Source of the DNA: Streptomyces sp. MP131-18
GTDB lineage: Bacteria; Actinomycetota; Actinomycetes; Streptomycetales; Streptomycetaceae
Assembly: GCF_001984575.1 (NCBI RefSeq)
Contig: NZ_LZNS01000001.1
Coordinates: forward strand, 809,938 to 873,937
Direction of reading: 5' to 3'
Length of the DNA: 64,000 nt
The notes beneath the pieces are model-generated. The model worked only from the letters and a program-made list of their open reading frames with translations, was not told where the DNA came from and ran no database searches. The position numbers and the translations under genes were made by a program. Position 1 is the first letter of the stretch; every line of letters begins with the position of its first letter. Positions 18,287 to 26,132 of the stretch are shown here, in pieces.

Positions 18287-20133
18287 GCGGGTTCTCCTTC
18301 GTCGTGTACGGCCGGTGCCTGGGAGGAGACCCAGAAGCGGATGCTCTCGCCCAGCACCAGGAGCGCCGTGGCCCCGCCAAGGACCGCAAGCGCGGTGGTG
18401 AAGCCCTGACCGTCCGCCCACAGGGCGGCGGCTGCGCAGGCCACCAGGACGCGCCCCTCGTGACCGCCGGTGGCCAGGACCAGCCGGCGGGGGGGCGCCC
18501 CGGCGCCGCCCCGGAGGCGGTACACCGTGTCGTAGTGATGGTAGGCGCAAGCCGCCACCACAAAGAAAGCCGCCGGCAACGCTCCGTTTACCCCGGAGTC
18601 GGCCGCGAGCACCAGGAAGGTCAGGTATTCGCCGCACCGGAACAGCGGGGGAAGCAGCCAGTCGAACGGTCTGACCGGCTCCGCGGCGACCGCGCGGCCG
18701 GCGCACAGCGCGTAGAGCCCGGCCGCGGCGAGGGCCGTCCAGCTGCCCGCGACGCCGGGGAGGAGCAGCAGGCCGAGCAGCAGCGCCGTGCCGGTCAGGG
18801 CCCACAGCGGGGCGGTACGGCTGCTGCCCGCGGCCCTGGGGCGCAGCCGGGCGATGCCCTCCGCGAGCGGGCCGCTGTCGGCGAGGCCGGTGAGCGCGGC
18901 GGCCGTGCCCGGGGCGCCGCCGGGCAGGCGGCGGGAGCGCAGCAGTCGCCCGGCGGTGGTGTAGCAGCCGGCGAGGCCGCCGGCGATCAGCAGCACGGTG
19001 AAGGTGACGCGGGGGGTGGTCAGCGCGGTGAGGACGGCGATCAGTGCCCAGCGTTCGCCGATGGGCAGCACGATCATGCGGCGTACCCACACGGTCCAGC
19101 CGATGCGGTCGAGCCGGCCGGACAGCGCGGTCGCGCCGCCCGAGGTACCGCCGGGGGCGGGCGGGTGGGCCTCGTTGAACGCGAAGTCGACGATGTGGCG
19201 GCAGGTCTGGAGGATCATCGCGCCGAGCGCCAGGGCCCATACGTCGTCCCCGCCGCGGGCGGCGCCGAGGGCGAGTCCGGCGTAGTAGGCGTACTCCTTG
19301 GCCCGGTCGAAGGTGGCGTCCAGCCAGGCCCCCAGCGTGGAGTACTGAAGGGAGTAGCGGGCCAGTTGGCCGTCGGCGCAGTCGAGGACGAACGACGCGA
19401 GGAGCAGGAGCCCGGCGGCGACGAACCCGCCGCGGGTGCCGGTGGCCGCGCAGCCGGCCGCGACGAGCGCGGTGATCAGCGAGGCGGTCGTGACCTGGTT
19501 GGGCGTGAGGCCGCGGCGGGCGCACCAGCGGGCCAGGTAGCGGGAGTAGGGGCTGATGCAGTGGGTGGTGAAGAAGCCGTCCCTCGACTTCACGGCGGAA
19601 CGCAGCCGCACCGCCTCCTCGTCGACGGCGGCGACGGCGGCCTCGGCCCGCGCCCGCTCCGCCTCCGAGGCGGGGACGGCGGCGACGAGGGTACCCAGCT
19701 CCGGACGGTGCACACGCGTTCCCGCCGCGTCGAGGCCGGTGGCCAGGCGGTCGGCGAGGCAGCCGGCCGCCGGCGGCGCGGCCACGGTGCGGCCCGCGGC
19801 CTCCGGCGCGCGCCCCGCTCCCTGGGCGGTGACGGCGGTCAGCGCGCCGGCCAACGCACCGCGCTCGCGCGGGAGTACGGTCACGGCGCCCGGCACGGCG
19901 GCCGCGTCGAACCTGGGGTCGGTCAGACCGAGGCGCAGGCTGTGCCGGTGGCCGACGAAGCGCGGGTCGACGACCGCGACGCGCTCGGCGGCGGGGACCG
20001 CGTCGAGCGCCCGCGTCAACCCGGCCGTGCCGTCCGCCACTCGAACGGAGAAACCCAGCTCGCGCAGGTCGTGTTCGACCGGCGACCCGGGTGGGGGCGG
20101 ACCGGTGAGGATGGCGGTCGACAGCTGACTCAC
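18283..20133 (-). CDS. DUF5941 protein with CDP-alcohol phosphotransferase domain
   Basis: 616-aa membrane protein. Residues 1-180 form a soluble domain of unknown role, rich in Ala, starting AILTGPPPPGSP. Residues about 185-330 carry a CDP-alcohol phosphotransferase with a perfect signature: DCADGQLAR (251-259) then GAWLDATFD, giving D251, D254, D272 and D276. The rest (about 350-616) is hydrophobic and matches what I recall as DUF5941. It opens the seven-gene operon. The GTG start is uncertain, since AAGGA abuts it; an alternative start upstream cannot be excluded. Confidence 0.78.
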   Translation of the reverse strand: MSQLSTAILTGPPPPGSPVEHDLRELGFSVRVADGTAGLTRALDAVPAAERVAVVDPRFVGHRHSLRLGLTDPRFDAAAVPGAVTVLPRERGALAGALTAVTAQGAGRAPEAAGRTVAAPPAAGCLADRLATGLDAAGTRVHRPELGTLVAAVPASEAERARAEAAVAAVDEEAVRLRSAVKSRDGFFTTHCISPYSRYLARWCARRGLTPNQVTTASLITALVAAGCAATGTRGGFVAAGLLLLASFVLDCADGQLARYSLQYSTLGAWLDATFDRAKEYAYYAGLALGAARGGDDVWALALGAMILQTCRHIVDFAFNEAHPPAPGGTSGGATALSGRLDRIGWTVWVRRMIVLPIGERWALIAVLTALTTPRVTFTVLLIAGGLAGCYTTAGRLLRSRRLPGGAPGTAAALTGLADSGPLAEGIARLRPRAAGSSRTAPLWALTGTALLLGLLLLPGVAGSWTALAAAGLYALCAGRAVAAEPVRPFDWLLPPLFRCGEYLTFLVLAADSGVNGALPAAFFVVAACAYHHYDTVYRLRGGAGAPPRRLVLATGGHEGRVLVACAAAALWADGQGFTTALAVLGGATALLVLGESIRFWVSSQAPAVHDEGEPA

Positions 20134-20330
20134 TCCTTGGGGCAGAACCGTCCCTGCGGCTGCACGTCGGCAGAGATTATCCGATGACCACCACACGGCA
20201 AGAATGGCGTTGACATCAGGAAACCCCGAGTTCATGTCCGGCGGCCGAAGCGGCGGTCGATGCGACTCTATGCGATGGGCCGGACACACAGCGCAAGGGG
20301 CGGGTGCCGCGCAGCGGTTAGGCTGCCGAC

Positions 20331-21311
20331 ATGAGCTGGCTGATCACCGGCGGCGCCGGATACATAGGGGCGCACGTCGTCGAGAGCATGTGTGCGGCGG
20401 GCGAGCGGGTGGTGGTGCTCGACGACCTGTCCTCCGGATCGCCCGCCAGGCTGCCCGCGGACGTGCCGCTGGTGCGCGGCTCGGTGCTCGACCGGGAGCT
20501 GCTGGACGCGACGCTGGCCGGGCACGGGGTCACCGGGGTGGTGCACCTGGCCGCGAGGAAGCAGGTGGCCGAGTCGGTGGCCGAGCCGACCGGCTACTGG
20601 CGGGCCAACGTGCACGGCCTGACGGTTCTGCTCGAAGCGGTCGCGGCGGCCGGCCTGCGCACGTTCGTCTTCTCCTCCTCGGCGGCCGTCTACGGCATGC
20701 CGGGCGGCGGCCTGGTCACGGAGGAGACGCCGTGCCACCCGCTGAGCCCGTACGGCGAGACGAAGCTGGCCGGCGAGTGGCTGGTGCGGGCGGCGGGCCG
20801 GGCGCACGGCATCGCCACGGCCTGCCTGCGCTATTTCAACGTGGCGGGCGCCGCACGCCCCGAGCTGGCGGACACCGGGGCGGCCAACGTCATCCCGATG
20901 TTCTTCGAGCGGCTGGCGCGCGGGCAGGCGCCGGAGATCTTCGGCGACGACTACCCGACGCCGGACGGCAGCTGCGTGCGCGACTACGTGCACGTGGCCG
21001 ATCTGGCGGAGGCGCACCTGGCGGCCGCCCGCCACCTCTCGGGCCGCCCGGCGGCCGGGGGCGAGGACCTCACGGTGAACATCGGCACCGGGCGCGGGGC
21101 CTCGGTGAAGGAGCTGGCGGCGCTGGTCGGACAGGTCACCGGCCACGGCGGCCCGCCGCGGATCTCGGGGCGCAGGCCGGGCGATCCGGCCCGGGTCGTG
21201 GCCTCGGTCGACCTGGCCGCGGAACGGCTGGGCTTCACGGCCGGGCGAGGTCTGGAGGAGATGGTCTCCTCGGCCTGGGCGGGCTGGTGTCATCTGCACC
21301 CACAGATGTAG
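20331..21311 (+). CDS. galE: UDP-glucose 4-epimerase-like SDR
   Basis: 326-aa extended short-chain dehydrogenase. It has the NAD motif GGAGYIG at the N-terminus, the catalytic YxxxK as Y141-G-E-T-K145, FSSSAAVYG with the catalytic serine, and the RYFNVAGA and VRDYVHVADLAEAH signatures of GalE. It should interconvert UDP-glucose and UDP-galactose or the N-acetyl forms. It is divergent from the DUF5941 gene with 197 bp between, so it may feed sugar donors to that operon's glycosyltransferase. Confidence 0.9.
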   Translation: MSWLITGGAGYIGAHVVESMCAAGERVVVLDDLSSGSPARLPADVPLVRGSVLDRELLDATLAGHGVTGVVHLAARKQVAESVAEPTGYWRANVHGLTVLLEAVAAAGLRTFVFSSSAAVYGMPGGGLVTEETPCHPLSPYGETKLAGEWLVRAAGRAHGIATACLRYFNVAGAARPELADTGAANVIPMFFERLARGQAPEIFGDDYPTPDGSCVRDYVHVADLAEAHLAAARHLSGRPAAGGEDLTVNIGTGRGASVKELAALVGQVTGHGGPPRISGRRPGDPARVVASVDLAAERLGFTAGRGLEEMVSSAWAGWCHLHPQM

Positions 21312-21463
21312 CTCCTCCACCATCGCCGCACGTCAGGCGACCGGGCCGCACTCCGGATGAACGCGCAGGTCAGAGCACATGACAACGGTGTTCAGTGCCG
21401 CGTTGCCGAAGGGCCAGGACCCGTAGTTCACTGTGGGGTGCCGACGAAAAAAGGGGGCGTGCG

Positions 21464-22402
21464 ATGGGAGCCGGACACCACCACGGAGGAGCGCCGCCCG
21501 CCGGGCCCGGCACGGCGGGGGCGGCCTACCGGGGGCGCCTGCGGGTGGCCCTGGCCATCGCCTGCGTGCTGCTGGTGGCGGAGCTGGCCGGGGCCGCGGC
21601 AACGGGCTCGCTCGCGCTGCTCGCGGATGCCGGTCACGTGGCGACGGACGCCGTGGGCATCGGCATGGCGCTGCTGGCCATCCACGTTGCCAACCGGCCC
21701 GCGGGCAGCGACCGGCGCACTTTCGGCTTCGCCCGCGCGGAGATCCTGGCCGCGCTGGCCAACTGCGTGCTCCTGCTGGGCGTCGGCGGCTACATCCTGG
21801 TCGAGGCGATCGGCCGGCTGCGCGACCCGGCCGAGGTCCCCGGCGGGCTGACCGTGGTCTTCGGTGTCGTCGGCCTGCTCCTCAACTGCGCCTCGCTGGC
21901 GCTGCTGATGCGCGGGCAGCGCGAAAGCCTGAACGTGCGCGGCGCGTTCCTCGAAGTGGCCGCGGATGCCCTGGGTTCGCTCGCGGTGGTGGCGGCGGCG
22001 CTGGTGATCGTGTTCACCGGCTGGCAGCAGGCCGACCCGGTCGCCTCGTTGCTGATCGCGCTGCTGATCGTGCCGCGCACGGTGAAGCTGGCCCGGGAGG
22101 CGCTGGACGTGCTGCTCGAATCCGCGCCGAAGGACGTGCGGGTCGCGGAGGTCAGGGCGCACATACTGGAGTTGCCCGGCGTGGAGGACCTGCACGACCT
22201 GCACGTGTGGACGATCACCTCGGGGATGCCCGCGCTGTCCGCGCACGTCGTCGTCGCGCGGGAGACGCTGGACGCGGTGGGGCACGAACGGCTGCTGCAC
22301 GACCTCCAGGGCTGCCTGGGCGAGCACTTCGACGTGGCGCACTGCACGTTCCAGCTGGAGCCCTCGGGGCATGCGGCACACGAAGTGGGCCTCTGCCACT
22401 GA
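21464..22402 (+). CDS. Cation diffusion facilitator (Zn/Co/Cd efflux)
   Basis: 312-aa CzcD-like proton/metal antiporter with six membrane helices. The N-terminus MGAGHHHGG is His-rich. The TM2 metal site is in LLADAGHVATDAVG and the TM5 site is LEVAADALGS, with Glu in place of His as in many CzcD proteins. A cytoplasmic C-terminal domain from about 215 has LHDLHVWTITSGMPALSAHVVV, the dimerisation metallochaperone-like fold. ATG 21464 is preceded by a GGGGG ribosome site. The upstream 150 bp show no clear metal-regulator operator. Confidence 0.9.
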   Translation: MGAGHHHGGAPPAGPGTAGAAYRGRLRVALAIACVLLVAELAGAAATGSLALLADAGHVATDAVGIGMALLAIHVANRPAGSDRRTFGFARAEILAALANCVLLLGVGGYILVEAIGRLRDPAEVPGGLTVVFGVVGLLLNCASLALLMRGQRESLNVRGAFLEVAADALGSLAVVAAALVIVFTGWQQADPVASLLIALLIVPRTVKLAREALDVLLESAPKDVRVAEVRAHILELPGVEDLHDLHVWTITSGMPALSAHVVVARETLDAVGHERLLHDLQGCLGEHFDVAHCTFQLEPSGHAAHEVGLCH

Positions 22403-22470
22403 TCCGGTGCGGCACACTGGTCCGAGCCCGCGCATGCGGGACGCAGGGACGAAGCGCGGGGAAGGTGGAC

Positions 22471-23040
22471 ATGCCGCACAGCACCGACGCCACGGCGGAG
22501 CCGGTCATGCTGGAACTGGTCGATGAGGACGGCCGGACGGTGGGTACCGCGGAGAAGCTGTCCGCGCACCGGGCTCCCGGGCGGCTGCACCGGGCCTTCT
22601 CGGTCTTCCTGTTCGACGCCGGGGGGCGGCTGCTGCTCCAGCGCCGCGCGCCGGGGAAGTACCACTCCCCCGGCGTCTGGTCGAACACGTGCTGCGGACA
22701 TCCCTACCCGGGGGAGCCGCCGTTCCTGGCCGCCACCCGGCGCACCGTCGAAGAGCTGGGCGCGGCGCCCGAGTCGCTGCGGGCGGCGGGCACCGTCCGC
22801 TACAACCACCCCGACCCCGCCTCCGGCCTCGTCGAGCAGGAGTACAACCACCTGTTCGCCGGGGTGGTGAGCATGCCGCTGCGGCCCGATCCCGAGGAGA
22901 TCGCGGACACCGCGTTCGTCTCCCCGGGCGAGTTGGCGCGGCTCCGGTCCGAGGGGGCCTTCTCGGCGTGGTTCCCCACCGTGCTCGACGCGGCGCGCCC
23001 GGCCCTGCGCGACCTGACGGGCGCCGCGGCCGGCTGGTGA
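22471..23040 (+). CDS. idi: Isopentenyl-diphosphate delta-isomerase, type 1
   Basis: 189-aa Nudix-fold enzyme interconverting IPP and DMAPP. The catalytic cysteine is in WSNTCCGHP (C74/C75) and the catalytic glutamate is E124 in EQEYNHLF. The metal-binding H of SAHRAPGRLHRAFS and the Nudix-like region ATRRTVEELG are also present. ATG 22471 follows GGAAGG at good spacing. It lies 69 bp after the CDF gene on the same strand. It can supply isoprene units to the prenyl synthase and squalene genes 10 kb away, although no physical link is seen. Confidence 0.95.
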   Translation: MPHSTDATAEPVMLELVDEDGRTVGTAEKLSAHRAPGRLHRAFSVFLFDAGGRLLLQRRAPGKYHSPGVWSNTCCGHPYPGEPPFLAATRRTVEELGAAPESLRAAGTVRYNHPDPASGLVEQEYNHLFAGVVSMPLRPDPEEIADTAFVSPGELARLRSEGAFSAWFPTVLDAARPALRDLTGAAAGW

Positions 23041-23049
23041 GGGCACGGG

Positions 23050-23523
23050 TCAGACCAGGTCGAGCGGCAGCGTGGCCCAGACGATCTTGCCGCCGATGGC
23101 CGTCGGTTCCACACCGCAGTCCCCGCCCGCGTCGAGGGCGGTGACCTTCACCAGGAGCAGGCCGCGCCCCGAGGTGTGCTGCTCCTCCGGGAGCGCTTCG
23201 AGGGCGCGCGGCCGGTAGGGGTGCCCGTCCTCGACGGAGAGCCGCAGCCAGTGGGCGTCGAGCGCGACCTCGACGCCGATGTCCCGGGTGAGCAGCGCGG
23301 CGTGTCTGACCGCGTTGGTCACCAGCTCGGACACCACGAGCAGCGCCGCTTGGAGGCGGTCGTCGGACAGCGGGGCCCGCCGTCCGCGGACGAGGTCGCG
23401 CACCATGTGGCGTATTCGGGGCACGGACACCTCCGCGGGGGCGACGGTGAATCGCCAGACTCCGGTGTGGCCGGGCGCGGGCGGAACCGTGGGGTGCGGC
23501 AGGGCGCCTGATCGACTGTCCAT
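23050..23523 (-). CDS. RsbW/SpoIIAB-like ATP-binding regulatory protein
   Basis: 157-aa stand-alone HATPase of the anti-sigma-factor kinase type that is greatly expanded in streptomycetes. N box VVSELVTNAVRHA, G1-like VEDGHPYRPR and the G2 loop TSGRGLLLVKVTA are all visible. The N-terminal 25 residues are not conserved-looking. It starts at ATG 23523 with CGGAG close upstream and converges on idi with only 9 nt between the stops. Its partner sigma or anti-anti-sigma factor is not in the window. Confidence 0.85.
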   Translation of the reverse strand: MDSRSGALPHPTVPPAPGHTGVWRFTVAPAEVSVPRIRHMVRDLVRGRRAPLSDDRLQAALLVVSELVTNAVRHAALLTRDIGVEVALDAHWLRLSVEDGHPYRPRALEALPEEQHTSGRGLLLVKVTALDAGGDCGVEPTAIGGKIVWATLPLDLV

Positions 23524-23753
23524 GGGCTCCGGTACCAGTCCCTCTCGCTCGTGTGCTCATCCACTGGTTCCGAGTGTTGGCATGTGCCATGGCCTCATGA
23601 CCCACTGACCACAACTCGCCACATATGCGGCGTACCCAGATCAAGTTGATTCATTTCCATTCGATCTGTGATCGATCTGTTGCCCGTTCCCGGCGGACTC
23701 CGCGGGGGTGGCATGATCATCAAACAAAGGACCGGAGGGAGCGAGGGAACGCG

Positions 23754-23975
23754 ATGGGCCAGCGTGCGATGCGGGTGTTCGTGGGCAATCAGCAGGTTCA
23801 CTGCCCGTTCTGCCGGTACCACCTGTTCAACCGGCATGACATCAAGCTCGACGGCGGCGGCATGTCCTTCCTCGGCCTCGACTGGGACAGCAGGTCGGCG
23901 ACCGGGCTGATCTGCGGCCAGTGCGGATACGTGCAGATGTTCTGCGAACCCCGGTTGCGGGTCGAGGCCGCCTGA
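23754..23975 (+). CDS. Small zinc-ribbon protein
   Basis: 73-aa protein with two CxxC knuckles, VHCPFCRYH and ICGQCGYVQ, which should bind one zinc ion. Between them lies FNRHDIKLDGGGMSFLGLDW. It has no catalytic motif or membrane helix. ATG 23754 is preceded by GAGGGAAC at good spacing, and the frame upstream has no support. Streptomycetes often encode such proteins, annotated as DNA-binding proteins, but the function is unknown. It is followed by a 327-bp non-coding stretch and an ABC exporter gene. Confidence 0.75.
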   Translation: MGQRAMRVFVGNQQVHCPFCRYHLFNRHDIKLDGGGMSFLGLDWDSRSATGLICGQCGYVQMFCEPRLRVEAA

Positions 23976-24302
23976 GGCAGCCGAAAGCAGTCACCCGACC
24001 AGGCGGGCGCACCGTTGTGAACGCGCGGCGGATTGACGCTTTCGGGCGAGCGCCGGTTCGCGCGGGTCCGCGGGGCGCGGCGATGCGCACCAGGGGCGGC
24101 CACCCCCGGGGAGGGCGACGACCACCGGCTTTGCGCCTCGACCAGCCCGGCGCATGACTACTATCACCATGTATATGAATTAGCCCTAACCAGAAGGAAA
24201 AGGGCAGATCCCTTTTGCTGTCGACATATCGGTGAGTGTCCGAGGCGCTTCAGGGGCAAGGTCATCCCGACTGAATCCCCTGGACGTTGGAGCGCAGCTG
24301 TC
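23976..24302. other. Non-coding region upstream of ABC exporter
   Basis: No gene is supported here. The first 170 bp are GC-rich. From about 24155 the sequence becomes clearly AT-richer, as expected of a promoter for the exporter gene, and it contains the inverted repeat listed at 24198-24216. Confidence 0.5.
24198..24216. promoter_or_regulatory. Inverted repeat AAAAGGG-N5-CCCTTTT
   Basis: A perfect 7-bp inverted repeat with a 5-nt spacer, about 90 bp upstream of the exporter start and in an unusually AT-rich patch. It could be a repressor operator or a transcript hairpin. It is too far from the start to be the ribosome site. Confidence 0.45.
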
Positions 24303-26069
24303 ATGGCACTTCCGCAAGGTCCCCTGGAGCATCGCTACCAGGGGGAACATCCGGTGCGGACCCTCGCCTATCTCTTCCGGGAGGACCGCCTCCGGCTCCT
24401 GGTCGCCGTACTGGCGTTCATCGTCAAGCACAGCCCGGCCTGGCTGCTTCCCCTGGTCACCGCCAACATCATCGACATCGTCGTCGACCACCGGCCGGTC
24501 GAGGAGCTGGGCGCCAACACCGCGCTGCTGGTGGTGGTCCTGCTGCTCAACTACCCCACCCACATCCTCTACGTCCGGTGCATGCACGGCAGCGTGCGCC
24601 GCACGGGAACGAGCCTGCGTTCCGCGCTCTGCCGCCGCATGCAGGAACTGTCCATCGGCTACCACTCCCGGGTCAGCGCCAGCGCGCTCCAGACAAAGGT
24701 GATCCGCGATGTGGAGAACATCGAGACCTCGGTGCAGCAGAGCGCGGACACCGGGCTCGCCGCGGTCATCACGCTCACCGGCGGCCTCGCGGTCATCGCC
24801 CTGCGGGTGCCGGCCGCGCTCCCGGCGTTCATCCTGATCGTCCCGGCCGCGGCCCTGCTGGTGCAGCGCCTGCGCGGCCGGCTGCGCGGCCAGAACGAGC
24901 AGTTCCGCCGGCAGGTGGAGCACCTGTCCACCCGGGTCGGCGAGATGACCAGCCTCATCCCCGTCACCCGCGCCCACGGCCTGGAACGCGCCGCGCTGCT
25001 CCGGGTGGACGGCTCGCTGCGGAAGGTGCTGAGCGCGGGCATACGGCTCGATCTGCTCAACGGGCACTTCGGCGCACTGGCCTGGATCCTGCTCAACGTC
25101 ATCGGCATCGGCTTCCTGACCGGCTCCGCGCTCGTCTCCTACTACCAGTGGCTGCCGGTCACGGCGGGCGACGTGGTGATGCTCAGCACGTTCTTCACCA
25201 CCCTCACCGGCTCCATGACCATGCTGATGGGCCTGGCGCCGATCATCACCAAGGGCCTGGAGTCGGTCCGTTCGGCTGGCGAGGTGCTCCAGGCACCCGA
25301 CCTGGAGGTCAACGCCGGCAAGACCGAGGTGACCGCGGTCAAGGGCCGCCTGGTCTTCGAGAACGTGAACTTCCGCTACGACGGCGAAGGCGCGGCCGCC
25401 ATCACCGACTTCGCCCTCTCCGTGCCGCCGGGCGAGACGGTCGCCCTCGTCGGCGCCTCGGGCGCGGGCAAGTCCACCATCCTCAACCTGCTGATCGGCT
25501 TCATCAGGCCGGAGTCGGGCCGCATCCTCCTCGACGGCACCGACATGTCGACACTCGACCTGCGCAGCTACCGCCGCTTCCTCTCCGTGGTCCCCCAGGA
25601 GTCCGTCCTGTTCGAGGGCACCATCAGGGAGAACGTCGGTTACGGCATGCGGGAGATCGACAACCAGGCGGTCCGCAACGCCCTGCGCGACGCCAACGCG
25701 CTGGAGTTCGTCGACCGGCTGCCCGACGGGCTCGACACCGTGGTCGGCGAGCGCGGCGCCCGGCTGTCCGGCGGGCAGCGTCAGCGCATCGCGATCGCCA
25801 GGGCCCTGATCCGCGATCCGCGCATCCTGGTGCTCGACGAGGCCACGTCCGCCCTCGACACCCGTTCCGAGGCACTGGTCCAGCAGGCGATGGACCGGCT
25901 GATGCGCGGGCGCACCGTGTTCGTGGTCGCCCACCGCCTGTCCACGGTGCGCGGCGCCGACCGGATCGTGGTCATGGAGCACGGCCGCATCAGCGAGATC
26001 GGCAGCCACGCCGAACTCCTCAGGCGGGGCGGGGCCTACGCCAGGCTCCAGGCCACCCAGATGAGCTGA
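24303..26069 (+). CDS. ABC exporter, fused permease-ATPase
   Basis: 588-aa half-transporter of the MsbA/MDR class, working as a dimer. Six membrane helices occupy about 20-310. The ATPase has Walker A GASGAGKST near 384, signature LSGGQRQRIAIARAL, Walker B ILVLDEATSALD and the H loop VVAHRLS. I chose ATG 24303 with GGAG 10 nt upstream; the frame is open back to 24033 but that part does not look coding. The neighbouring ABC-F gene is on the other strand. The substrate is unknown; drugs, lipids or peptides are possible. Confidence 0.88.
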   Translation: MALPQGPLEHRYQGEHPVRTLAYLFREDRLRLLVAVLAFIVKHSPAWLLPLVTANIIDIVVDHRPVEELGANTALLVVVLLLNYPTHILYVRCMHGSVRRTGTSLRSALCRRMQELSIGYHSRVSASALQTKVIRDVENIETSVQQSADTGLAAVITLTGGLAVIALRVPAALPAFILIVPAAALLVQRLRGRLRGQNEQFRRQVEHLSTRVGEMTSLIPVTRAHGLERAALLRVDGSLRKVLSAGIRLDLLNGHFGALAWILLNVIGIGFLTGSALVSYYQWLPVTAGDVVMLSTFFTTLTGSMTMLMGLAPIITKGLESVRSAGEVLQAPDLEVNAGKTEVTAVKGRLVFENVNFRYDGEGAAAITDFALSVPPGETVALVGASGAGKSTILNLLIGFIRPESGRILLDGTDMSTLDLRSYRRFLSVVPQESVLFEGTIRENVGYGMREIDNQAVRNALRDANALEFVDRLPDGLDTVVGERGARLSGGQRQRIAIARALIRDPRILVLDEATSALDTRSEALVQQAMDRLMRGRTVFVVAHRLSTVRGADRIVVMEHGRISEIGSHAELLRRGGAYARLQATQMS

Positions 26070-26132
26070 CGACCGCCGTGCGGGGCGCCCGCACCGGTCC
26101 GGCAACGGACCGGAGGGCGCCCCGGCGGGCCG

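Noticed and set aside
24033..24302. N-terminal extension of the ABC exporter
   Set aside because: The residues lack membrane or family character, and the region has promoter-like AT content; ATG 24303 begins the usual exporter N-terminus.
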